From Hydractinia symbiolongicarpus (Eukaryota > Cnidaria > Hydrozoa > Anthoathecata > Hydractiniidae), in NCBI RefSeq assembly GCF_029227915.1, contig NC_079877.1, positions 11,097,351-11,161,350 of the forward strand: a DNA stretch of 64,000 nucleotides. The letters run 5' to 3'. The notes below the pieces were generated by a model. That model did not search any database. It was given only the letters and a program-made list of their open reading frames with translations, and had not been told where the DNA came from. Positions within the stretch are counted from its first letter, which is position 1, and every line of letters starts with the position of its first letter. The translations under genes were made by a program, and so were the position numbers. Positions 10,801 through 20,822 of this stretch are shown here, piece by piece.

Positions 10801-13800
10801 TTTTTATAATTTTTATTGTTCTTCTGCTTCAGTGGATTTTTCCAGGAGTCTTATCGATACGTATGATGTATTACTTACGGCCCAATGACGACAAAATGCC
10901 TTTTGCTGACGAAGCAACACTGGAAGATTCTTTTAAAAGTTTACTGGAATGTATTATCTCAAGAGAAGATGATATTGCTTCGGAATTTTTTATAGTTGTG
11001 CTTGATGTTTGTTCTATCGAAGACCGCCACGAAGGAGACACACTGGACGAACAACGTTTGCCATTTAAGTGATACACATGACGACCAGTTACTCCCATGT
11101 TAGAAGAGTACATAAGATTCCTACTATTTCCGGAGTTTGCAATGACTCGGCTTTCACAATCCGGTGCAGAATAACCTGCAACAGCATCCGAGCTTTGCAA
11201 ATTTTTGTAGTTGAAGATAGCGTAAGTATTGTAACCATCGCTGGCTAACACGAGTTGAAAGGTGTTTCTTTCATAGGAATTATATCTCTGGACATTTAGG
11301 TATGTAATAACAACCAAACGATTTGGTCGAAAGTAGTTTCCGTAGGCTTGATAAACATCTTTGCTAGCTTTGTTGAGTAAGTATGAATCGTAACTCTCCC
11401 TGTAGTAAATTGGTCCCGAGTAAGACGCAACCAAATCCATGGCGTATGGTGCCATCACTGTTATGTGAAAAGGTATGGTTATACTGGTTGACGAATAAGG
11501 AGTATCCACTGTAACATAGCCGTTGGTACTGATCTAGGACAGAATTAAAGAAAAACTCAAATTTTTTCAAATGATCTCCTATAATGCCGCTTAGATTTAA
11601 ATAAAACAAAGTCATTGTTGAAGCAATTAAGGAGATTATAGCACACTCACATATAACTGATACTTTATCTGTGTGAATAAAAGAAGAGGCCAACTCAATG
11701 CCATAGAAGTTGAAGTGTCATCGCCAGAAACTATTGAGGAATCTCGAACGTATGAACCATACGGATACATCACTAAAAGAAAGTGTTGCGGCAAAAATGC
11801 ATCCACTATCTGTGCACAAATTGTCAAAAAAAGTAGTAGCAATATTTAATATGACAACTAAAAGTAAACACTTACCATCGTCTATATGTGGAGTAGGACT
11901 TGGATAGACCATTGTAGACGTTACCGAGAGTGATGGGCTGGCTAAATACAAGTCGCGATGTAAAATTAACGACAGCAAAACATTTGTCAGAGGTCTGATC
12001 GGGTGAAGAATTCTCTGTTGAGAATGAAATACGGATGTGCTATGATAAATATTCACCTATGTATACACACCATCCGGATAAACTATCTGAGTTCATCACT
12101 AACATATTGCGGCACGTAATGTAGTGGGTTCGTCTGCGGCTCCCAGTTCTGGGGACCGCCGATCGAATTCCGCTCACTGCCAGTCAGTATGTTAGTGATG
12201 AACAAAGTAGTGACTCACACACATTATACTCGCCCGTCATGATCAGAGTTCTGATCGGGTGAAGAATTCTATATTGTGAAATACGGATGTGCTATGATAA
12301 ATATTCACCTAAGCAAAACAATTATTGTTAAAGAGAGTAAAGACACACACAGAGAAACAAAATAAACAATCTTGGCAGCATCGCAGTTAGTTGACAACAA
12401 GATTAAGAATTGATCTCCAAAACCATGTGCCAATAAATTTTGACTAGTTATTCAAAACCTTGAAAGAATCCATTGAACATTTCCTTTAAAGTACTGTGCT
12501 TCTTGTCACACATTGGTTTGTAATTGAAAAGTCTGTCAGTAAACGTTTCGAACGAAAACTATATTTTATTGTATTTTTTTTATATCGTAAAATTTCGGCT
12601 AGAACTCATCTGCTGTAGTAAACATTTACTAATATAATTTTTCTTTATATGAGAAGCAAGAGAGTTGTCTTGCAGATTTCTCGGTCAAATTAAAGCGACT
12701 CCGGCAAGACAGGATGAATCATTTGATTAAATACATTTTACCAAATCAGCATACCCAAACGGGATGACTTTTTTATTCTTATGTAATCAATTTCTTTTGA
12801 TATAAACTGTTGTTCCGCATTGTTTCATGTTTTATTTTTCAGAAACCAATTTGTTCTGTTTAGTCTAACCTAGATAGTATCTGCGTATAAACAGAAGATA
12901 AAAAGACATTCGTTGTGCAAATTAAAACAGAAAACATAATAACAAACTAAATGTCCTTGTTGTTAGGTTGATAAAATCAGACATCCAAGTTCAACATAAC
13001 GTACTTCGGCAATCGAAATTCATTAGAAGGTTTATTGCTATCACCTCTTTTTTCATTTTCAATAACTGCCTTTGTACAATACGACTTTAGAAATCAATTA
13101 AAACTTTCCTCGAAGATTGAACGTAGGAGAAAAAGAGACAAAAAATGCTCTTTATCATTTATCACCTTCTGCATTATAGGAAGTATTACTTACGGTTCAG
13201 TGACGACAAAATGCCTTTTGTTGACAAAGCAACATTGGAAGATTCTTTTGAAGATTTAATGAAATGTGTTGTCTCAAGAGAAGACGAAATTGCTTCGGAA
13301 GTCTTTGTAGTTGGGCTGGATGTTTGTTCTATCGAAGACCGCCACGAAGGAGACACACTGGACGAACAACGTTTGCCATTTAAGTGATACACATGACGAC
13401 CAGTTACTCCCATGTTAGAAGAGTACATAAGATTCCTACTATTTCCGGAGTTTGCAATGACTCGGCTTTCACAATCCGGTGCGGAATAACCTGCAACAGC
13501 ATCCGAGCTTTGCAAATTTTTGTAGTTGAAGATAGCGTAAGTATTGTAACCATCGCTGGCTAACACGAGTTGAAAGGTGTTTCTTTCATAGGAATTATAT
13601 CTCTGGACATTGAGGTATGTAATAACAACCAAACGATTTGGTCGAAAGTAGTTTCCGTAGGCTTGATAAACATCTTTGCTAGCTTTGTTGAGTAAGTATG
13701 AATCGTAACTCTCCCTGTAGTAAATTGGTCCCGAGTAAGACGCAACCAAATCCATGGCGTATGGTGCCATCACTGTTATGTGAAAAGGTATGGTTATACT

Positions 13801-16800
13801 GGTTGACGAATAAGGAGTATCCACTGTAACATAGCCGTTGGTACTGATCTAGGACAGAATTAAAGAAAAACTCAAATTTTTTCAAATGATCTCCTATAAT
13901 GCCGCTTAGATTTAAATAAAACAAAGTCATTGTTGAAGCAATTAAGGAGATTATAGCACACTCACATATAACTGATACTTTATCTGTGTGAATAAAAGAA
14001 GAGGCCAACTCAATGCCATAGAAGTTGAAGTGTCATCGCCAGAAACTATTGAGGAATCTCGAACGTATGAACCATACGGATACATCACTAAAAGAAAGTG
14101 TTGCGGCAAAAATGCATCCACTATCTGTGCACAAATTGTCAAAAAAAGTAGTAGCAATATTTAATATGACAACTAAAAGTAAACACTTACCATCGTCTAT
14201 ATGTGGAGTAGGACTTGGATAGACCATTGTAGACGTTACCGAGAGTGATGGGCTGGCTAAATACAAGTCGCGATGTAAAATTAACGACAGCAAAACATTT
14301 GTCAGAGGTCTGATCGGGTGAAGAATTCTCTGTTGAGAATGAAATACGGATGTGCTATGATAAATATTCACCTATGTATACACACCATCCGGATAAACTA
14401 TCTGAGTTCATCACTAACATATTGCGGCACGTAATGTAGTGGGTTCGTCTGCGGCTCCCAGTTCTGGGGACCGCCGATCGAATTCCGCTCACTGCCAGTC
14501 AGTATGTTAGTGATGAACAAAGTAGTGACTCACACACATTATACTCGCCCGTCATGATCAGAGTTCTGATCGGGTGAAGAATTCTATATTGTGAAATACG
14601 GATGTGCTATGATAAATATTCACCTAAGCAAAACAATTATTGTTAAAGAGAGTAAAGACACACACAGAGAAACAAAATAAACAATCTTGGCAGCATCGCA
14701 GTTAGTTGACAACAAGATTAAGAATTGATCTCCAAAACCATGTGCCAATAAATTTTGACTAGTTATTCAAAACCTTGAAAGAATCCATTGAACATTTCCT
14801 TTAAAGTACTGTGCTTCTTGTCACACATTGGTTTGTAATTGAAAAGTCTGTCAGTAAACGTTTCGAACGAAAACTATATTTTATTGTATTTTTTTTATAT
14901 CGTAAAATTTCGGCTAGAACTCATCTGCTGTAGTAAACATTTACTAATATAATTTTTCTTTATATGAGAAGCAAGAGAGTTGTCTTGCAGATTTCTCGGT
15001 CAAATTAAAGCGACTCCGGCAAGACAGGATGAATCATTTGATTAAATACATTTTACCAAATCAGCATACCCAAACGGGATGACTTTTTTATTCTTATGTA
15101 ATCAATTTCTTTTGATATAAACTGTTGTTCCGCATTGTTTCATGTTTTATTTTTCAGAAACCAATTTGTTCTGTTTAGTCTAACCTAGATAGTATCTGCG
15201 TATAAACAGAAGATAAAAAGACATTCGTTGTGCAAATTAAAACAGAAAACATAATAACAAACTAAATGTCCTTGTTGTTAGGTTGATAAAATCAGACATC
15301 CAAGTTCAACATAACGTACTTCGGCAATCGAAATTTATTAGAAGGTTTATTGCTATCACCTCTTTTTTCATTTTCAATAACTGCCTTTGTACAATACGAC
15401 TTTAGAAATCAATTAAAACTTTCCTCGAAGATTGAACGTAGGAGAAAAAGAGACAAAAAATGCACTTTATCATTTATCACCTTCTGCATTATAGGAAGTA
15501 TTACTTACGGTTCAGTGACGACAAAATGCCTTTTGTTGACAAAGCAACATTGGAAGATTCTTTTGAAGATTTAATGAAATGTGTTGTCTCAAGAGAAGAC
15601 GAAATTGCTTCGGAAGTCTTTGTAGTTGGGCTGGATGTTTGTTCTATCGAAGACCGCCACGAAGGAGACACACTGGATGAACAACGTTTGCCATTTAAGT
15701 GATACGCATGACGACCAGTTACTCCCATGTTAGAAGAGTACATAAGATTCCTACTATTTCCGGAGTTTGAAATGACTTGGCTGTCGCAACCTGATTCGGT
15801 ATAACCTGCAACAGCACCCGAGCTTTCCAAATAATTGTAGTTGAAGATAGCGTAAGTATTGTAACCATCGCTGGCTAACACGAGCTGAAAGGTGTTTTTT
15901 TCATTGGAACCATATCTCTGAACATTGAAGTACGTGATAATAACCAAACGATTTGGTCGAAAATAGCTTGTGTAGGCTTGATTAACGTCTTTACTGGCTT
16001 TGTTGAGTAAGTATGAATCATAACTCTCCCTGTAGTAAATTGTTCCCGAGTAAGATGCAATCAAATCAATTGCGTATGGCGCCACCACTGTTATGTCGGC
16101 AGGTATTCTTATGCTGGGTGACGCCCTCAAAACGTCTACTGTAATGTAACCGTTGGTGCAAATCTAAAAAGGAAGGAGGAAAGAAACTAATCAAGAACTT
16201 TGCTGTGTACTTTACCTCTTCTCCAAAAAGAAAATCGATGAATTTTTTTGCCTTCACAAGTATTAGTCACTTCACTTCACATTTCGTCAACTTTTAACGA
16301 CTTTTTTGCAGACTAATTTTTGGAAAGAAAAATGGAAATCACTTTTTTCCTTTAAAGCAGCCGCTATTTAAGTTGGATAATAAAAAAATACATGCAAGGT
16401 AATTTAACAAACTCCTCTTTAACATGTACCAATGTCAACTAAAAATTGCAACGTAAAAACCGCCAATTTTTATAGTCAAACATCTTCCGGGCATTCTGGT
16501 TCTTAATGCAATAAACAAGGAAAGAGCGAAAGTCGGTGAAAAACTTCTTTTAGAAGAAAAAGGGTCGATTAAAATATTTGTCGACAGGAATTAATAGTCA
16601 CTCCGAGGAGACTTGGTGACTGTTTACCTACTTTCTTGTCAATGTATCAAGCCAAACCCACCGTTATAAGTAACCGATCATACTCACGTATAGTTGAGAC
16701 TTTAATGTTGAAAATAAAGGCATTGGACTACTCAGCACAAAGGATTTTGCGTAATCATCACCAGACGTTATGGAGGAATCACCAAGGTAAGACCCATACG

Positions 16801-19800
16801 GATACATCACTAAAAATATGGCCACTCAAATAAGATTATCAGTTATTCGAAAGTTGACATAAATGTACTTGCAATGTTAAAAAACATTGAGGAAAACAAT
16901 ATGCTTACCGTCATTTCCAGTAGGTGTAGGACTAGGATAGATCATCGCAGACGTTGCCGGAAGTAATGGGCCGGCTAAAATACAATTCACGCTGTAAGAT
17001 GAATGAGGGAGCAGTGAAATAACAGCATTACAATAGTTGCTTAAGGAAGTAAGGACAAGTAGGGAGAAACAAAATGAACAATATTAACGTCAGCATCACA
17101 GTCTCAAATTAGCAGGTCCGAATTACAATACCAAATGAACCTAAATCTCCATCCTTGGTGCCTCTTTTTATTTTACATTTAACTTGATTTCTGACATTGG
17201 GATTACAGAAATGGGTAGAGAATAGATGTCGCATCACTTCGCCTCGATCAGCGTATAGCCCTCGCAAGCTCAGTCTATACTTTTGACGTCGGGTGATATT
17301 TCTTGGTATAAATAGACAAAACAATTGATATTGTATTAGTAACGCACCTGTATGTCACATTTTAGGCCTGATATCTCTTATAGCTTTACATATTGGCCAT
17401 TGCTCGAAACTACCCCATAAAATTGCTACAATAAACTCAAACACAACTTTATTAAGGGAATCATCCTGTAAAAGTTCAACACGTGATTAGCCCCCAAGAT
17501 TAACTCGTTTTTCTATTTTATCAGAAAACCAGAAAAAATTGAATTATCGGGCAATTTTTGGAGGATAAATTTATGTCGAATAACGTCTGGGAAGAGCAAC
17601 AAATACAAATTTTCACAACCAGTGTTAAGACAAATACCGTAAAGCACTTTAATGTATACCGCTTTTCGCGGGAGCTTTTATTCAAAATGGCGATCAATAG
17701 GTTATAACTTAAATTTGTTTATTTAATCTTTGTAAGGTTATATTTATTTAATTCAGGCAAAATCAGGTATTATTGAAGATATTCTTTCTGTTTGTCTGTT
17801 CAGTATTTATATTACTGTGGAAAGTTTATCATTTCTTGAAAATGATAGTTTAGTAGTAACGTTTTGGGAGATCCTTCTCCCATCATCGGGCAAAGTAAAA
17901 TGAGCATGTATGTTGAGCATGTATTTATATAATTGCAGAGGATCGAAATTCATAAAAATTAACCAATCAGAAACGAGCTGATAATTACAGTTAATTACGG
18001 TAATTAACATTTTTCGGACCTAGATGTTCAATAATATCAAACAGCAATATGGAGAATCCATCTTGGCAGAAGTCAGATCGCTAGAAAAATCAAGAATAAA
18101 GTACGCTCGATACTTTAACCATCTTCGGTTTTCTCTACGTTGTCTTCACAATGAAATAACACCTAAAGATCTTCCACTTACCTGCAGAGTAAAGATTGAA
18201 AGAAATAAGAAAATCTTACAGCGCGCAAGCCGCCAGTTGTTGCAAGAACGGATCCACCTAAATCACGTAATCCTTGATCTCGACAACACCATCAAATCAA
18301 GACTTTCCATCGACCAATATAAACAGGTTAAGAATATTCACGATAGCGTGTATGAAAAAGAAATGAGATCGGTTAAAGACAGACACCTTAAAAAGTTCAA
18401 CAGACCATGACAGTTTCAATGATGATGCACAAACGGGTATAGACAAGAGCAAATGGATTGTCAATCTCTCCAACAGACAACTCACGAAAGAAGAAACAAA
18501 CCTTCTATCAAAAGGAATGAATTTCTGTATGACACCAGCTTCAATTCCAAAGAAAGAAAAAGTTGCGAAAGTGGAAGAGGCAATTAAAGATCTACCAAAA
18601 GAAGAGGCAGACACAGTAAGAGCTAAAGTAAGCCTCACGCTACAGAAAAGCAAAACACCAAAGGACAAAGATATCATAATCCTACCGGCAGACAAGAGGA
18701 GAACAACGGTTATCATGAATACACCTGACTACATCGACAAGTGCAGCGAACACATCAACAACGGGCCTTACAAACTTCTGAAGAAAGATCCTGCAGAAGT
18801 CATCAAACGAGAAGCGAGGAACATCTTAATGGAGTTGAAGAGAAAGGAATACATCGACGATAAGCAGTATTACCGACTGAAACCTTGTGATGGACCACCA
18901 CCGCGATTTTACGGACTACCAAAAATTCATAAACAGGGAAATCCAATTCGACCAATAGTCTCTTGCACTGGAACACCGTTATACAACCTATCAAAATTTG
19001 TTGCTTCTATCCTCAGCAAATTTACAGCAAGTGACCACAGCAAAAACTCAAAAGAATTTTCGGAATACATCAGAGGAATAAAGATAGCAGACGACGAATG
19101 CATGGTATCATTTGATGTCACATCACTCTACACAAATGTTCCCATAAAAGACACCATAAACATCATTAAAGACCTTATCAAAAACGATGCTGCATTCGGT
19201 GAAAAGACGAAGATTCCAGTACCGGATTTTCTGCGTTTGGTCGAACTTGTTCTAACCAAAACATGGTATCTGTTTAACAAGAACTTCTACACTCAAACAG
19301 ACGGAGTTGCCATTGGAGGACCTGCATCATCAGTAGTCGCAGAAACGTACATGCAAGCACACGAGACAACAGCATTATTCACATCAGACAGACGTCCAAA
19401 GGTTTGGAAAAGATTTGTTGACGACGTATTCGCCATAATCAAAAGATCTCATCTAGAAGAGTTCCATGAACACATCAACGGCCTACATCGACAAATCAAA
19501 TTCACTGTTGAGCTTGAACACGATGGAAGTATCGCTTTCCTGGACACTTTGGTCAAACGCAAGAATGGTCCCATTTCAGTTTCAGTGTATCGTAAACCAA
19601 CACACACTGACCAGTACCTTAACTTCGAATCAAACCATCAGAAATCTTGCAAAAAAATTGTCATATCTTCATTACTGAATCGTGCCAACAGCGTAGTCAG
19701 TGACAAACAGGAGAAGAAAGAAGAAATTCGACGTGTAAGAAATGCATTAATCGCAAATAGATACAGTCATAAAGTCATCACGCAAATAGAAAATGAAATG

Positions 19801-20813
19801 AAGAGAAGATGCAACGGAGACAACAAGGAAACGTCAGAGGATTTCATCGCATCAGCATTCCTACCCTTTGTACCAGGTACTAGCGAGATCCTTCGTCGAG
19901 TTTTAAGGCAACACAAGATCAAATGCATTCTTAACTCTAAAGACACCCTAAGAAGCACTTTGTCTAAACCAAAAGACAAAATAAACCTGGAAGAACAATG
20001 CAATGTTGTTTACGAAATCCCGTGTAAAGATTGTGATGCACTGTATATAGGCAAAACAAAAAGAAAGTTTAAGCAACGAGTACAAGAACATATGCGCGCA
20101 GTGAGAAACGGAGATATGAAAAAAAATGAAATTGCGGACCACCGCTGGAGCAGAAGTCATCAGTTTAATTGGGATGAGAAGAAAATCATTGACAGAGAGT
20201 CCAGAACAACGGCCAGGAAAATTAAAGAAACCATCAATAGTGTAGCACGTAACAAACACATAAACAGCATCTCGTATCAACTTCCTGAGATTTGGTTACC
20301 AGCCCTACAGAAGAAGTAGTTACCTACATCTAGGTCCGAAAAATGTTAATTACCGTAATTAACTGTAATTATCAGCTCGTTTCTGATTGGTTAATTTTTA
20401 TGCATTTCGATCCTCTGCAATTATATAAATACATGCTCAACATCATTTTAATTTGCCCGATGATGGGAGAAGGATCTCCCGAAACGTCGCCTACTAAACT
20501 ATCATGTTCAAGAAATGATAAACTTTCCACAGTAAAATGAGGTATATTTAGCACTTTGCCATAGGGCCCTTTTCGGCTTTTTTAAATCAAGCACAGTTTT
20601 ATTCAAAATTAAAAAGGCCCCTATGCGGACAAAACTGAATATATATCACGTTTAAAAAAATGATCTATTACGTTGTTGAACCTTACCATCGCTGTACTGG
20701 GAGGTGACTTGAGAATATGTGTTTGCATAATTACTGTTGATATGAAATTCTCTGCTAGATCCTTCTATCAATAATTGAGCCAATGCCACAACAATGAGCC
20801 ACGTGGTTAACAT
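5634..20813 (-). CDS. Secreted multi-NIDO-domain protein, 16 coding exons
   Basis: Exons joined on the minus strand: 20687-20813, 16909-16974, 16688-16809, 15509-16163, 14191-14256, 13966-14087, 13194-13848, 11876-11941, 11651-11772, 10879-11533, 9831-9896, 9292-9413, 8255-8849, 7756-7821, 7049-7170, 5634-6935. All junctions are GT-AG, the phases agree, and the sum is 1642 codons plus stop. The product has a signal peptide, five NIDO (nidogen-like) domains separated by Ser/Thr/Pro-rich linkers, and a lectin-like end, with no membrane helix. NIDO hallmarks in each unit are a YPYGS start, a GDD or related motif in most units, a TNG motif or variant, IAPY or VAPY, IYYRE, NTFQ-VLA, AIFNY, AG(Y/F), SNMG and GRH. 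NIDO domains occur in matrix and mucin-like proteins (nidogen, tectorin, MUC4); an extracellular matrix or surface-coat role is inferred. Alternatives are a smaller gene or alternative unit use. Confidence 0.85.
7502..7565. repeat. Intronic hairpin, 18-bp stem
   Basis: Arms AAGAAGATGGATCGAGTG (7502-7519) and CACTCGATCCATCATCTT (7548-7565) pair with a single mismatch around a 28-nt loop. It lies in the intron between the unit 5 linker exon and its first NIDO exon. It could be a tiny foldback element or an RNA structure; no function can be assigned. Confidence 0.6.
7895..8230. mobile_element. Foldback derivative of the Penelope-like element
   Basis: Two arms of about 145 bp face each other with almost nothing between them. 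Both match the terminal repeats of the full element at 17772-20537, including the ACTGTGGAAAGTTTATCATT end and about 35 bp of extra sequence on the left. The coding region is absent. It sits 24 bp from the unit 4 exon of the NIDO gene, in the intron. Open frames across it are translations of the repeat, not proteins. Confidence 0.8.
8255..9896 (-). CDS. NIDO unit 4 (exons 11-13)
   Basis: Linker 9831-9896 (66 nt), first NIDO exon 9292-9413 (122 nt, VLYPYGSFFGDRS) and second NIDO exon 8255-8849 (595 nt, 60 nt shorter than units 1-3 because the Ser-rich tail is shorter). The core includes APYAAYF, LYYRETYDAHVL, NTFQLVLASDDTQTFAIFNY and SNVGFPGRHVY. A diverged copy, so older than the unit 2/3 duplication. 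Residues about 886-1146. Confidence 0.85.
10430..10858 (+). mobile_element. Degenerate Helitron-type element
   Basis: The blocks GTGGGTAACTAGGGACCACC, GTTGATGACGTCAT and GTTTGTCAAAAGT, and a terminal hairpin near AGTGGATTTTTCCAGG, follow the same order as in the elements at 61665-62397 and 62398-63726. The final CTAG is mutated. It lies in the NIDO intron just after unit 3 and is old compared with the array at 59.8-63.7 kb. Confidence 0.65.
10879..11941 (-). CDS. NIDO unit 3 (exons 8-10)
   Basis: Exons 11876-11941, 11651-11772 and 10879-11533. The NIDO core contains IYYRESYDSYLLNKASKDV and NTFQLVLASDGYNTYAIFNY, with Cys residues after SAPD and in NGKRC. The Ser/Thr tail (TTIKNSEAISSSLEIIHSS) differs from units 1 and 2. 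The exon ends at the donor GTAAGTAA (10871-10878). Residues about 605-885. Confidence 0.85.
12091..12203. mobile_element. Short palindromic element with tRNA-like core (copy 1)
   Basis: The ends GTTCATCACTAACATA and its exact reverse complement bound 113 bp. The interior has a TAGTGGGTTCGTC stretch and GATCGAATTCC, spaced like A and B boxes. Direct repeats of about 60 bp (CTGATCGGGTGAAGAATTCT...) flank the region at about 11997-12058 and 12254-12310. It was carried along in the 2315-bp duplication. Confidence 0.5.
13194..14256 (-). CDS. NIDO unit 2 (exons 5-7), chimeric
   Basis: Exons 14191-14256, 13966-14087 and 13194-13848 have the same lengths as unit 3 (66, 122, 655 nt), with all splice sites displaced by exactly 2315 bp. 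The NIDO part matches unit 3 almost base for base; the Ser/Thr tail (SSPTTKTSEAISSSLETTHF) matches unit 1 instead. The unit is therefore a hybrid. Residues about 324-604. Confidence 0.85.
14406..14518. mobile_element. Short palindromic element with tRNA-like core (copy 2)
   Basis: Duplicate of the element at 12091-12203, displaced by 2315 bp and present only because the NIDO unit was duplicated. Confidence 0.5.
15509..16974 (-). CDS. NIDO unit 1 (exons 2-4)
   Basis: Linker exon 16909-16974 (66 nt, Pro/Thr-rich, phase 1 to 1), first NIDO exon 16688-16809 (122 nt, VMYPYGSYLGDSS, phase 1 to 0), second NIDO exon 15509-16163 (655 nt, phase 0 to 1); residues about 43-323. The 655-nt exon holds the NIDO core and a Ser/Thr-rich tail. 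Its last roughly 260 nt are nearly identical to unit 2, while the rest is clearly diverged, which marks a recombination boundary near 15770. Confidence 0.85.
17385..17580. repeat. Fragment of piggyBac-like MITE interior
   Basis: Contains TATTGGCCATTGCTCGAAAC and CGGGCAATTTTTGG in the same order as the intact MITE at 62403-63142, with many changes and no terminal repeats. It lies in intron 1 of the NIDO gene. Confidence 0.5.
18024..20319 (+). pseudogene. Penelope-like reverse transcriptase / GIY-YIG endonuclease, frameshifted
   Basis: An N-terminal piece (18024-18410) ends at a TGA; the next frame is open from about 18409 to 20319, so a single-base shift separates them. The RT landmarks are YGLPKIHK, IRPIVS, SFDVTSLYTNVP (motif A aspartate), GVAIGGPASSVVAE (motif B), RFVDDVFAI (catalytic DD) and LDTLVKRK. 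The last 100 residues hold CKDCDALYIGKTKRKFKQR, a GIY-YIG nuclease with a preceding CxxC. The product would copy its RNA at a nicked genomic site. Catalytic residues are intact; the shift is probably an inactivating mutation, though a programmed shift cannot be excluded. Confidence 0.88.
20437..20510 (+). ncRNA. Hammerhead-ribozyme-like motif in the Penelope terminal repeat
   Basis: The right arm contains CGATGA, a GGGAG/CTCCC stem with a six-base loop, then GAAACGTC. The flanks can pair as helix I (AACAT with ATGTT, TTTA with TAAA, GC with GC), and ACGT would give the minimal, self-complementary helix III known from Penelope-type hammerheads. The canonical core is CUGAUGA; here C stands in place of the U and an extra U precedes helix II, so activity is uncertain. 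The left-arm copy has further core changes. Confidence 0.45.
20687..20813 (-). CDS. Exon 1 of NIDO gene: signal peptide
   Basis: Encodes MLTTWLIVVALAQLLIEGSS, a typical signal peptide, then about 22 polar residues. It ends in phase 1 at GATG|GTAAGG, matching the phase-1 start of the first linker exon. This ATG was chosen because it begins the hydrophobic segment and lies 5 nt after a T-rich 3' splice site (TTTTTTTAG), which implies an upstream 5'-UTR intron or a trans-splice acceptor. The following intron carries the Penelope-like element. Confidence 0.8.
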
Positions 20814-20822
20814 TCGATTCTA

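Larger units (their letters stand above)
11003..15770. repeat. Tandem duplication, period 2315 bp
   Basis: Sequence at x and x+2315 is nearly identical for x from about 11003 to 13454; only a handful of substitutions were seen (for example near 11167/13482, 11297/13612, 13028/15343 and 13150/15465). The unit carries one linker exon, one first NIDO exon, one second NIDO exon and the intervening introns. All three copies coincide only over about 11003-11140, 13318-13455 and 15633-15770, which places the crossover within the Ser/Thr tail of the large exon. Confidence 0.9.
17772..20537 (+). mobile_element. Penelope-like retroelement with inverted terminal repeats
   Basis: About 2.77 kb. Arms at about 17812-18023 and 20328-20537 are inverted copies of roughly 210 bp; the left side has about 40 extra bp. 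Between them is a reverse transcriptase with a C-terminal GIY-YIG endonuclease, the diagnostic domain order of Penelope-like elements. It is inserted in intron 1 of the NIDO gene, in the opposite orientation to that gene. Its one obvious defect is a frameshift near 18408, so the insertion looks fairly young. Confidence 0.9.

Noticed and set aside
11364-14371. Duplicated minus-strand ORFs of 109, 112 and 68 codons, and plus-strand 65-codon ORFs
   Set aside because: They run across exon-intron borders or in other frames of NIDO exons; they are repeated only because the locus is duplicated.
10871-16130. Three separate single-exon genes on the minus strand
   Set aside because: Each frame ends in a splice donor (GTAAGTAA) and starts inside an exon after an AG acceptor; phases join them into one gene.
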